The position numbers and the translations under genes are program-made. From the NCBI RefSeq assembly GCF_049331405.1, contig NZ_CP186276.1, forward strand, positions 62,001 through 126,000: a stretch of DNA of 64,000 nt, in the 5' to 3' direction. Every line of letters starts with the position of its first letter. The first letter of the stretch is position 1. This document shows positions 35,151-45,815 of this stretch, one piece after another. Below the pieces are notes generated by a model, which did not search any database, was not told where the DNA came from, and was given only the letters and a program-made list of their open reading frames with translations. Source of the stretch: PoT sp049331405 (lineage in GTDB: Bacteria; Planctomycetota; Planctomycetia; Isosphaerales; Isosphaeraceae).

Positions 35151-35916
35151 CCCCCGCGGCGCGAATCTCCCGATCGCCTCGGGCCTGGGCCGGGGGGTCG
35201 GCAGGGCGGGGGAAAATTCGGGGCGTCGGCGTGACGTGAATGAGACGAGAATATCGCTTCATCACGTACTCGAACCCGCGCCCCCGATGATCGACCCTCG
35301 ACGGCCGGCTCCCTGGACGATGACGAACCGACCCCGGACGGATGCGGACCGGACGTCGAGCCGGCCGCCCCGTCGTCCCGATAGGCGGCGCGATCCATCC
35401 AATCATGATGCCGCGTCGTCATGGTGGAAATATGCGGATATGGGATCGCGAGTGGTTTTTTTTGAGACAGGAGTCCTATCTCGGAATGTCTTCCGTAATC
35501 GTCAAAAACACTCAACTAGAAAAGAATCATGTTGATTACCCATGTAGCGCAATCTAAATTCATTGAGGGTCACCTCGATATCTAAACCATGAAGCAATAT
35601 CAGAAGTTTATGGCATGATCATCCCCCGGATCATGCCCGGGTCGTCGTCCCCGAGCCGCTGAGCGAAATTCGAAGGACCGCCCCGATCGCCGCCCTCCGG
35701 GGGCGAAGCCGGTCGGGGTGCGCGCGGCGGGGGAGACGTGATGTCTTGATTGTCGTATTGATGTGGTGAATTGAATCGATTTTGACGATTGTTGGGGTGG
35801 GCCGGCCGCGGGGGCCGGCCCCGGGTTGTCGACGCACGCCATGCCATGCTCAGGGACGGGTTTGGCCGAACCGGACGGACCAGTCACGACGACGCACACC
35901 AAGGGGGTAGGGGAGC
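35151..35916. other. Long leader region with an AT-rich island and two hairpins
   Basis: No gene seen. Positions of about 35440-35610 are strikingly AT-rich (including an eight-T run) in an otherwise GC-rich region. A hairpin with 9-bp arms (GGCATGATC/GATCATGCC) lies at 35612-35637, and a GC stem (GGCCGGCC twice) at 35800-35820. A second AT-rich patch is at 35745-35790. The region probably contains the promoter and a structured leader of the giant secreted protein. Confidence 0.5.
35612..35637. other. Hairpin in the AT-rich island
   Basis: GGCATGATC (35612-35620) pairs with GATCATGCC (35629-35637) around an 8-base loop. There is no T-run after it on the plus strand. It may be a protein-binding site or an RNA structure. 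Confidence 0.45.
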
Positions 35917-38900
35917 ATGACGACGCGAGCGTGGATCGGCCGACTGACGGGCCTGCGGCGGGTGAGGTCGACTCGGATCTCGATCGCCGCGAGGCTGGGC
36001 CGCAGGTGGGGCGGCGGGGCGGAGTCCCTGGAAGAGCGACGATTGCTGGCCTACTTGTTCGTCGATTTCGGCGACAACTTCACGGGCGGCACCCTGACGA
36101 CGACCGAGGGGGGCCTGCGGGACATCTCAGGGAACCCGAGCAACCCGGTCCTCGGCATCTCGCTCGGCGACAAGTCGGGCTTCAATGCCGGCACCCAGCT
36201 CAACATCGTGGCCCAGTCGTTCACCGCGAGCGAGCGGGACCAGATGATGGCGGTCGTCGAGCGCGACTACGCCCCCTTGAACATCACCGTCGTCGAGCTG
36301 ACCGCCAGCCCGGTGACGACGGCCGACGGCCGCACCGTCCGCGGCGCGTCATCGATGACCGACGTGATCAACACCCTCGGCGCGGGGCCGAGCAGCTCCC
36401 ACGACGCCTACATCTTCGTGGCCACGTTCATCGCGGATCCGACCGGCCCGAACACGCAGACGTACGGCCCGAACGGCGGCGGCCTCTCGCCCGGAGGCAC
36501 GGTGCTCGGCTACACGACGAACCTCTCGTCCGCGAAGGATCAATACGACGAGGTCTCGGCGGTCTACAGCGGCGGCGGCTTCAGCTTCAACACCCTCAAT
36601 AACATCGCCCACGAGGCCGGGCACGACTTCGGGCTCCAGCACTCGCTCACCAACTCGACGGGCACGGTCGACACGAACCTGTTCCCGACGGCCGAGCTGA
36701 TGTCGTACCTGAACACCAACACGACGACCTCGTCGATGTTCACGCGCTACCCGATGCCCCGGGGCGACGGCAACTCGCCGGGGTACAACGGCCAGGCCAT
36801 CTTCTCGGCCTCGGCGAAGACGATCTCGCTGCCGTCCGGGTCGACGGCGAGCTTCACCGGCTCGGGCTTCGCGGCGGGCCTCTCGATCACGGTGTCGGGG
36901 ACGGCGAGCAACAACGGCACGTACGTGATCCAGGCCGTGACCGCCACCAAGATCACGCTGACCTCGGCCGCCACGCTCACCGACGAGACGAGCAACGCCG
37001 GCATCGTCTCGCTGAACCTGGTCAACTACAACGACCTCTCCGCACGCGACGGCCAGAACACGAACTACGACCAGCTCCGGGCGGACCCGAACATCGGGCC
37101 CAACCCGCTCTACGACTTCGTCTCGGGGACGGGGGCGTATGACGTCATCAAGCTGAGCCGCTCGGGGTCGTCGGTCAACGTCTCGGTGACGGCCTACGGC
37201 GACGCGGCGCACACCGACCCGATCCCCGTCCCCTCCGTCGGCGGTACCGCGTATAGCTACAGCCTCCCCATCTCGGCCTTCAGGACGATCCTCATCTACA
37301 CCGGCGGGGCCGACGACCAGGTCTTCATCGACGGCGACCTCGGCGAGTCGGTCCTGCTCGACGGCATGCTCGGCACCGATTCGTTGATCGTGAACGCGTT
37401 GAACGCGTCGAACGTCGTCTACGCGCCGAACCCCTCGGCGCCTCCGGGGGTCGACATCCAGGGGGGCGTCAACGTCGCGAGCTACGGGGGCACGATCACC
37501 GTCGGCGGCAACATCATCGCCTTCACCGACTTCCGGCCCGCCAGCTCCGTGACGATCCAGAACGCCGGCTCGGTCAGCTATGACACCAGCTCGGTCGGCG
37601 ACGACGACCTGACCGTCTCGAACACGACCACCGGCACTCCCCAGCTCACCGGGACGGTGGACAACGGCGTCGCCGTGGTCCCGCTCGACCTCACCGGCGT
37701 GAAGCGCCTGGCGGTCACGACCGGCATAGGCAACGACACCCTGATCGTCAACAGCACCAACGGGCTCGTCACCCTGGCCAACGGCATCGTCTACAACGGC
37801 GGCCTCGGCGCCAACGACCTCCGACTCGTGCAGACCGGCGGCTCGGCCCAGTCGAGCGACACCTACACGGTGCTGGCGACCCCCGGCTCGGGCAGCGACG
37901 TCATCACCGGGCCCTCGGGCACGCAGTCGGTCTTCTTCCAGAACCTCGCGCCGGTGTTCGACAACGTGCCGGGCCCGTTGACGGTCGTCGGCACCAACGC
38001 GAACAACGTCATCAACTACAGCCAGGGGGCGACCCCCGGCGAGGGCCTCGCCACCGTCGATGACGCCGAGCCGATCGACTTCACCAACAAGACCTCGCTG
38101 ACCTTGCGGGGCCTCGGCGGCGACGACACGATCACGATCAACAACCCATTCACCCCCACGGGCCTGACCGCGATCACGGCCGACGGCGGCTCGGGCAACA
38201 ACACACTCGTCGTCAACGCCCAGGGCGCGGCCGTGACGAGCGCCGTCGCCACGGCGACGACCGTCTCCATCGCCGGCCAGTTGCCCGTTGGTTATTCCAA
38301 TATCCAGCAGATCCACATCATCAACTCGACCGACGCCCTGACCAGCACCCCGACGCCGGTCAAGGCCGTCGAGGGGGCGCAGGCGCAGGACGTGGTCATC
38401 GGCTCGTTCGCCTTCAGCGACACGGTCCCGCCGACCCTCTTCGCCAACCCGGCCGACTTCACCGCGTCCATCACCTGGGGCGACGGCACGACCACGGCCG
38501 GGACGATCGTCTCGCTGGGGACGGCCGGGTTCGAGGTCCGCGGCACCCACACGTATGCGACGTTCGGCACCTATCCGGTCTCGGCGACGATCACGGACAA
38601 GGGGAGCAGCCGGACCTTCACCCCGACCGGCGGCACCGCGCCGGTGACGATCACCTCGACGGCCGGCGGCACCGCGACGATCGCCACCACGGCGACGGTC
38701 GCCGACGCCCCGCTCGCTTCTCAAGGGGCGGCGGTCTCCGGGGTCGAGGGCCTGCCTCTGTCGACTTTGCCGCAGGGCGTCGTCGTCGCCACGTTCACCG
38801 ACCTGGCGCCCGGCGGCGTCCCGGCCGACTACACCGCGACGATCGCCTGGGGCGACGGCACGACCTCGGCCGCCACTCAGATCGTCGCCACCGGGTCGCC

Positions 38901-40370
38901 CAACGGCGTGACGTTCCTCGTCTTCGGCAACCACACGTACGCCGAGGAAGGGGAATATTCGCTCTCGGTGACGATCAGGGACACCGGCGGGAGCCGGACG
39001 ACGGCGACCTCGCTGGTCCACGTCGCCGACGCGCCCTTGACGGCCGGGCCCGCGGTGCCGATCAACACGATCGAGTCGCCGATCTATCCCGTGCCGGTCT
39101 TCGGGGCCCCGATCTTCAACGGCCTGGTGGGCACGTTCTCCGACGCGAACGTGAACGCCCCGGCGTCCGACTTCCGCGCCACGATCGACTGGGGCGACGG
39201 CACCGCGCCGACGTTCGGGACGATCACCAAGGGGGCGACCCCGGCACCTTCAACGTCTTCGGCGGCCACACGTATGCCGACTCGAAGGTCAACGGCGGCG
39301 CCGGGCACTTCACGGTGCTGGTCCGCATCGATGACGAAGGCGGCTCCGAGGTGACGCTGACCAACACGGCCACCGTCGTCGACAACCCGATCGTCGTGAC
39401 CGGCGCCCTCGACACGGCCAGCGACAGCGGGCTCTCCAGCACCGACGCGATCACCAACGTCAATCACCCCGTCTTCAAGGGGACGTCGGAGCCGCGCTCG
39501 GTGGTGACCGTCTTCGCGACCCCCTTGACCGGCGGCCTGACCCGCCCGATCGGCCAGGCGACGGCCGGCGGCGACGGCAACTGGCAGGTCACGTCGAGCC
39601 TGCTCGCCGACGGCCAGTACGTCATCACGGCCTCGGCCGTCGACCAGTTCGGCCACACCCACTCCGGCCCGGTGACGCTCCTGCCCAACGCGGCGCAGGG
39701 CGCGTTGATCATCGACACGGTCGGGCCGAAGGTGACGGACGTCTTCTTCGACCGGCTCAACGGCCAGATCGACGTGGTCTATCAGGACGAGCGCTCGGGC
39801 ATGAACGCCTCGACGCTCGTGGATTCGTCCAACTACTCCCTGACCAAGCCGCACACGTTCCCGGCCACGTACCTCGTGACGGAGCTGACGCCCTCGTCAT
39901 CCTCCGACCCGACGGCCCCCGTGACGGTCCCGGTGACGCTCAACGGCGGCAAGAGCCTGCGAGGGGGCTTCTACACCTTCACGATCCGGTCCTTTGGGCC
40001 GAGCAATCGCGAAGGCGTGCGCGACGTGGCCGGCAACGCCCTCGACGGCGAGTTCTACGGCAAGTTCCCCTCGGGCAACGGCGAGCGAGGGGGCGACTTC
40101 GTCGCGATGCTCGACGCGGTGCATCGGCGGATCTTCGCCCCTCAGACGGTCGTGGGCACGGCCAGCCCGGCCAACGACGGGCAGGGGGGCGCGCCGGTGG
40201 GGGCCGTCCACAGCGGCGTCTTCACGCTTGTCCACCCGCGCCGGACCGGGGCGATGCAGCCGTTCGCCTTCGCGGCCGGCCGGCTCAGGCTCGGCCACCG
40301 CGTCAACTCCCCCCTCAGGCTCGCCGGGCTCCACCCCGCCGGCCCGCTGCGGGCCCATCGTCATCATTGA
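35917..40370 (+). CDS. Giant secreted metzincin-type metalloprotease with PKD-like repeats (one frameshift)
   Basis: About 1484 aa when a frameshift near 39240 is corrected. As sequenced, the first frame ends at 39354 and the second (39315-40370) continues it. After a basic start comes SLEERRLLA (about 37-45), the LEPR-XLL-like motif of planctomycete surface proteins. A zinc site HEAGHDFGLQH (His232, His236, His242, Glu233) and a Met-turn ELMSYL (Met262) mark a metzincin protease. Several PKD-type beta domains follow, each with W-G-D-G-T and a later THTY or NHTY (for example ASITWGDGTTTAGTI, ATIAWGDGTTSAAT, ATIDWGDGTAPTFG). Then come an Ig-like region (NHPVFKGTSEPRSVVTVFAT) and a C-terminal segment. 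The correct reading GTFNVFGGHTYADSK across the break shows one base is missing. The substrate is unknown. Confidence 0.82.
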
Positions 40371-40647
40371 GCCCCTTTTCCTCTCCAACCCCCTCAAGGC
40401 CGGCCACTTTGGCCGGCCTTGGGCGCTTCATGCGCCGAGCCGCAAACCCATCGGCGGCATCTCCGAATCCGGGACGCTTCTCGACGATTCCAGGGTTAGC
40501 GGATCGGCCGGGGAAAGCGGTGACGGCCGGGGCGCTTGGCGATGGACCTCCTGTCGGTGCGCGACCCCGGTGATTCCAACCGCGGCCACCCGGATACGAA
40601 GGAATCGAGAGGAAGAAAGGCGGCGAAGCTCCCGTCGTTGGCGCTCG

Positions 40648-40980
40648 CTAGGCGGTGGTATACCAGTGATACCAGACGAAATGCGCGGCGGTCTTGATCG
40701 CCAGCTCCGTATCATCCCAATCGTCGCCGAGGAGCACGATCTCGACGCATTCGTCGAACGGGGGCAAACTCAGGCCGGCGAAGCTCTCGAGGTTCATCCC
40801 GATCCCCTGCCAACGATTCCATCCGGGATCGACCGGTCGTCCCGAGGTGGCCGATGCACCGCACTCCTTGAGGAACGTCTCCAGGTCTCGATGCTCCTGC
40901 AATCGCGAAATGGCAAGCTCGAGGAACTGCTCGGAACTGGGCGGATCGAACTCGTACGGGTCGAATGACAATTTGCGCAC
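40648..40980 (-). CDS. Hypothetical protein
   Basis: 110 aa from a GTG at 40980 (reads RKLSFDPYEFDPPSSEQFLE) with AGGGGGAG about 8 bp upstream. A GTG at 40998 is possible. The protein is acidic, with ESFAGLSLPPFDECVEIVLL and a C-terminal AAHFVWYHWYTTA. I do not recognise the family. It has the look of a small immunity or accessory protein, but nothing supports that directly. It lies between the giant protease and the kinase, on the opposite strand. Confidence 0.6.
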   Translation of the reverse strand: MRKLSFDPYEFDPPSSEQFLELAISRLQEHRDLETFLKECGASATSGRPVDPGWNRWQGIGMNLESFAGLSLPPFDECVEIVLLGDDWDDTELAIKTAAHFVWYHWYTTA

Positions 40981-41278
40981 GCTTCTCCCCCTCGTCACGC
41001 CGGAATCGGGTCGACAAAGACGGGCCCGCAGGGACGTTGGCGGTTGGCTCCGCAGCCATGTCTCCCGAGCAGGACCGAGGGCCCGTCGTCATCTTCGCAT
41101 CCGACACTCGCCGCCGGCCAGTCATCCTACCGGCTCGCCGGGGACGTCGGCCGTCGCCCTGCCGTGACGCGGGGCTGGCAAGAGGCCCGGCGATATTCCA
41201 ATAATGGAACACTTCAACGGGTGCTGACCCCCGAGACACCGCATCGACGACGTTGACGCAGCCTTTCGGAGAATCGCC

Positions 41279-44200
41279 ATGTCGGCGAAGGTGCCAGACC
41301 CGAGACGAGGCCACGAGCGGCAGGGCGACGAGCCCCCTCCGGCCGGGCATCCTTCGAATCCGACGCCCGAGTCTGGATCGGAGAGCGGGCCTCCCACGAC
41401 CCTGCACGACTCGGCGACGACCGAATACTTCACCCAGCCGTCGGCCGGCGAGAATACCAAGGCCGTCGACTCGGGGAGCGGAGCCCATCGGGCCGCGGCG
41501 AAACGGCCCGAATCGAATGCGCCGGACTCGACCGAGACGGCCGAGTTCGACTCGAAGGCGTTGCCGGGGAACTCAGCCCCGGCGGGCGAGGCTCGGACCG
41601 CGGAGACGCTCCCGACGATCCGCCAGTTCCTCCGCTCGATCGTCAAGCTCGGCCTGATCTCGTTGGAAGACGCGGAGCCGATGACGGAAGGGTTCGCCGA
41701 CGTGGCCGAGCTGGCCAGGGCGCTCGTGAAGGCCGGGAAGCTCACGCCCTATCAGGCGGGTGCCGCGGCGCACGGGAAATCCAAGGGGCTGGCGATCGGG
41801 CGCTACATCATCCTCGACCGGCTCGGGGCGGGGGGGATGGGGGTCGTCTTCAAGGCGAAGCATCGGGTCACGGCCAGGGTCGTCGCGCTCAAGATCCTCC
41901 TGCCGTCCCTGACCGAGAAGCGCGACGCCGTGGCCAGGTTCCGCCGCGAGGCCGAGGCCGCCGCCAGGCTCAACCACACCAACGTCGTCTCCGTCCTCGA
42001 CGCCGACACGGACCGCGGGGTCCACTTCCTCGTCCTCGATTATGTCGAGGGGTGCGACCTCGACCGCTACGTCCGCCAGCGCGGGCCGCTCTCGGTCGAG
42101 CAGGGGATAGACGCCCTCGCGCAGGCGGCCCGGGGCCTCGCGGCGGCGCACGGGCACGGGATCATCCATCGCGACATCAAGCCCGGCAACCTCATCCTCG
42201 ACCGCGAAGGCACGGTCAAGGTGCTCGACCTCGGCCTCGCCAAGCTGATCGCCGCGGCGAACCAGCCGACGCCGGGTTGGAAGACCGGCACGGCGCTGAC
42301 CCTGGCCCATACCTATATGGGCACGGTCGACTTCATGGCCCCCGAGCAGGCCGACGACTCGCGCTCGGCCGACCACCGGGCCGACGTCTACAGCCTCGGC
42401 TGCACGATTTTCTACCTCCTCACCGGCCGGGCCCCGTTCCAGGCCCCCTCGATCCTCAAACGCCTGATCGAGCATCAGGAACGCCCCGCGCCCTCGCTCG
42501 TCGAGGCGAGGCCGGAGACGCCCCCCTCGCTCGAGGCCCTCTACCAGTCGATGATGGCCAAGAGCCCCGAGGATCGCCCCGGCTCGATGACGGAGGTCGT
42601 CTCCAGGCTCGAGGCCTGTCGCCAGGAAGCCGCCCGGAAGGGCGGGGCCCCGGCGACCTCCCGGATGTCGCCGCCTCCCCCGGCCCCGACCCCCGTCGAC
42701 CCCATCGCCGCCATCAGGCTCTCGGAGGACGAGGGGAGCCTCCTGCCCAAGTCCGGCAGCGGGGTCGTGAACGATCGAGGCCGGCTCGTCTCGATGGTCG
42801 CCTCGGCGGTCGTGACCCTGACCTTGATCATCGGCGGCTTCATCCTGATCCCGAAGCGAGGCCAACCGCCCGCGACGGCGAATGCGAAGGCCGATCCGGA
42901 CGGGGCCGACGAGGAGTCGAAGGCCCCCGAGGGACCGTCGGGCCCGGCCGGCGAGAAGGCCGCGCCCGCGCCGGTCGCCGAGGACACGACGCCCGAGCCG
43001 CTCGTCGAGGTCGCCCGGATCCACTGCGACGACTCGAGGACGGTCGAGGCCGTCTGCGTCACGCCCGATGGCAAGACGGTCGCATCGACGTGCGCCAACG
43101 GGCTCGTCCAGGTCTGGGATCCGAACACGGGGCGCGAGGTCAAGCGGCTCTGGGGGCCGGGCACGGTCCGGGGCATGGCCATCACCCGCGACGGCCGCCA
43201 CCTGCTCAACGGCGACGCCGACGGCAAGCTCCGCGACTGGGACCTCTCGACCGGCCGCCTGATCCGGACGACCCCCTTGATCAAGGGGCGGATGATGGCC
43301 CTGGCCCTCTCCCGCGACGGCCGCTGGATCGCGGCGGGGGGCGACGACGCCGACCTGGTCCTGCTCAATGGCGAAGGCCGCGAGATCCGCCGGCTCTCGG
43401 CCCCCGCGGCGATCTACAGCCTCGCCTTCGCGAAGGATAACTGGCACATACTCGCCGGCTGCTCGAACGGAGCGGTGGTCCTGTTCGACGTCGCGGGGCG
43501 CGAGAAGCCGGCGGTCCTCACGCCGGGCCTGCCCCGGTCGGACAAGGTCCCCGACGTCGCGATCTGGGGCCTGGTGGTCTCCGAGGACGGCCAGTACGCC
43601 ATCTCCGCCGGGGGCGAGGGGACGGCCAGGCTCTGGGACCTCGCCTGGCTCAAGGAGGTCCGCAAGACCAAGCTGCCGGGGGGCAAGATCCGGGGCGTCT
43701 GCTTCGTGAGCGGGGCCCCTCGCGCGGTCCTCGCCGTGCAGCAAGGGCAGTTCACCCTGGCGGGGACCATCGCCACCTGGGACTACGAGGCGAGCGTCGG
43801 CGCCAGGCCCTCGGGCCGTGGCGCGGCCCCGCTCGGCCTGGCGAGCATGCCCGGGGGCGGTTTCGCCTCGGCCGACGCCGACGGCTCCATCCGGATCTAC
43901 GCACCGAGCCGCCCCCTGGACACCGCCCGGCGACTTGCCGCCGAGGGCAAGCTTGACGAGGCACTCAAACACTACGGCGAGGCCATCCAGGCGCGACCCC
44001 GCGACGCCCGCCTCCTGATCGAGCGGGCGCTGGCTGGCCCGCCTCGGCAAAGGTTCCGAGGCCGACGCCGACTTCGCCCGCGCCGGCGAGCTCGCCGATA
44101 ACCCGCAGCTCTTCCTCGACGCCGGCTGGTGGATCGCCGGCCTCTACCCGAAGTGGGACCGCGAGACGACCCCCGAGCTGCCGCAGGGCCTCGATCCATC

Positions 44201-45332
44201 GACGTCGCCCCCCTCGCCGATCCCCGGCTCGACTTCCCCCGGTTGGTGGCCGATCACCCCTCGAGGCCATGGATTCGTGCATTTCAGCTCGCTCCTGGGA
44301 ACGATCGCGCCCAGGTCGGGGCTGGCGCTGACCTACGTCGCGTCGGCCACCTCGCGCGAGGTGGCCCTGTCGATGAAGACCGACGACTGGGGCCAGCTCT
44401 GGATCAACGGCGAGCGTGCCCTCAGCACCGCAGGCGGGGTCTATGCGACCCCCTGGACGGACAAGCGCCGGCTCGACGCGGGCAAGAGCACGTTCGTCTC
44501 CAGCGTGGTCAACGAGCTCGGCGGCCACTACCTCGAGCTCCAGATCTCCGACGACCCTGTCGACCTCGCCCGCGTCGAGATGAACCGGGGCGAATGGAAC
44601 ACCGCCGAGGCCCACCTCACCTCCGCGCTGACGGCGAGCCCGAGCGTCCCGGACGACTACCGCCTGCGCGGCGATGCGCGGGCCCTGACCTCGCGCTGGC
44701 TCGACGCCGCCTCCGACTTCGACCAGGCAGCCTCGATCCGCCCCGACGACCCCGCCGATCGGATCCGCGCCGCCTACACCCGGCTCGCCGCGGAGGACCA
44801 CGCCAGGGCCCGTGAGCTCTGCCGCCACCTGTCCGCGGGGCCGAAGCTTGCCGAGACCGACCCCGCGTTCCGGGACCTGCACCGGCTCCTCGCGGCGGTC
44901 CCCGGGGCCATCTCCGACGGCTTCCCCGCGATCGCGGACGTCGAGAAGGCGGAGGCCTCCAAGGAGGCACTTCCCATGACCGGCCTCCACGGGGCCATGC
45001 TCTACCGCGTCGGCCGCTTGAAGGCCGCCGCCGCATCCCTGAAGCACGCCATCGACGCCGAGAAGGGCAAGGCGAGCGCCACGACCTGGGCCTATTACGC
45101 CCTCGCCCTCGCCAAGCTCCGGGAGCCCCAGCCCCGCGTCCGCGAGACGCTCGACCGGGCCGAGGCCCTGGCCAAGGACGAACGAGACGCCCTGCTCGAT
45201 GCCGCGCGTCGCGACAGCTCACGCTGGATGGAGCTCGTCGCGCTCGACTCCGTCCTGCGCGAGGCCAGGGCCGTCCAGCCACCGACCTCCCAGGAGCGTC
45301 GCCGACCGAACCCCGCCGCGCTCCCTCGATAG
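41279..45332 (+). CDS. Ser/Thr protein kinase with WD40-like and TPR-like C-terminal regions (one frameshift)
   Basis: About 1350 aa when a frameshift near 44030 is corrected. The first frame ends at 44101; the downstream frame runs to 45332. The planctomycete N-terminal segment (LARALVKAGKLTPYQAGAAA) precedes the kinase domain (about 175-450): GAGGMGVVFKAKH, ALKIL with the Lys, HRDIKPGNLI, DLGLAKL in place of DFG, and GTVDFMAPEQADD. One membrane helix follows (VASAVVTLTLIIGGFILI). Then come WD40-like repeats (VCVTPDGKTVASTCANGLVQ, ITRDGRHLLNGDADGKLRDW, LSRDGRWIAAGGDDADLVLL) and, past the break, a TPR-like region (ARWLARLGKGSEADADFARA in the restored frame; RGDARALTSRWLDAASDFDQ). Such kinases are a planctomycete speciality. 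Confidence 0.85.
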
Positions 45333-45351
45333 CGGGGCCCCCGGCCTGGTC

Positions 45352-45582
45352 TCAGGCGACGTTGGCGGCGTCTCCCGATTCCGAGGCCTCTCGGCCCTCG
45401 GGGAACAGCGGCAGGATTTCCTCCGGCTTGCTCGGGGCGGGGATCTTGCCCTTGAGGATGTCGAGCTTGCGACGGAGCCTCGACGCCACCTGGGCGTGCG
45501 CCGCCTGACTCTGGAGGGTGTGATAGTAGACCGGGCCGAACTCGGGGCCGTATTTCCTGACGTAGCTTTCGAGACGTCGCAT
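45352..45582 (-). CDS. Small hypothetical protein
   Basis: 76 aa, ATG 45582 with AGGAG eight bases upstream. It starts MRRLESYVRKYGPEFGPVYY, with a helical, basic middle (HAQVASRLRRKLDILKGKIP) and an acidic tail. I recognise no family. It converges with the kinase 19 bp away. Confidence 0.65.
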   Translation of the reverse strand: MRRLESYVRKYGPEFGPVYYHTLQSQAAHAQVASRLRRKLDILKGKIPAPSKPEEILPLFPEGREASESGDAANVA

Positions 45583-45815
45583 GCGGATGCTCCTGATTCC
45601 AGGCCGGCCCGAATGGCCGCCGTTTCGTGTCGCGGTGTTGCTCCTTTAAATACGTTCCCCGTAACGAGTTGGTTCAGGAAAACGGCCCCGAAAATCGCCC
45701 CTCGAGAGCCCGTCAATCCCCTGACTTTCGAGGCGTTGCGGACGGCAGATCCGTGTCCGTCATCGTTGCAGTCGGCGAAGACGTCCCGACACGTCCACGG
45801 CCTCGGGTGAAACGC

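Noticed and set aside
36349..39021. 890-codon minus-strand frame
   Set aside because: It is an antisense shadow of the giant protease gene; Asp/Arg/Val-rich with no motifs.
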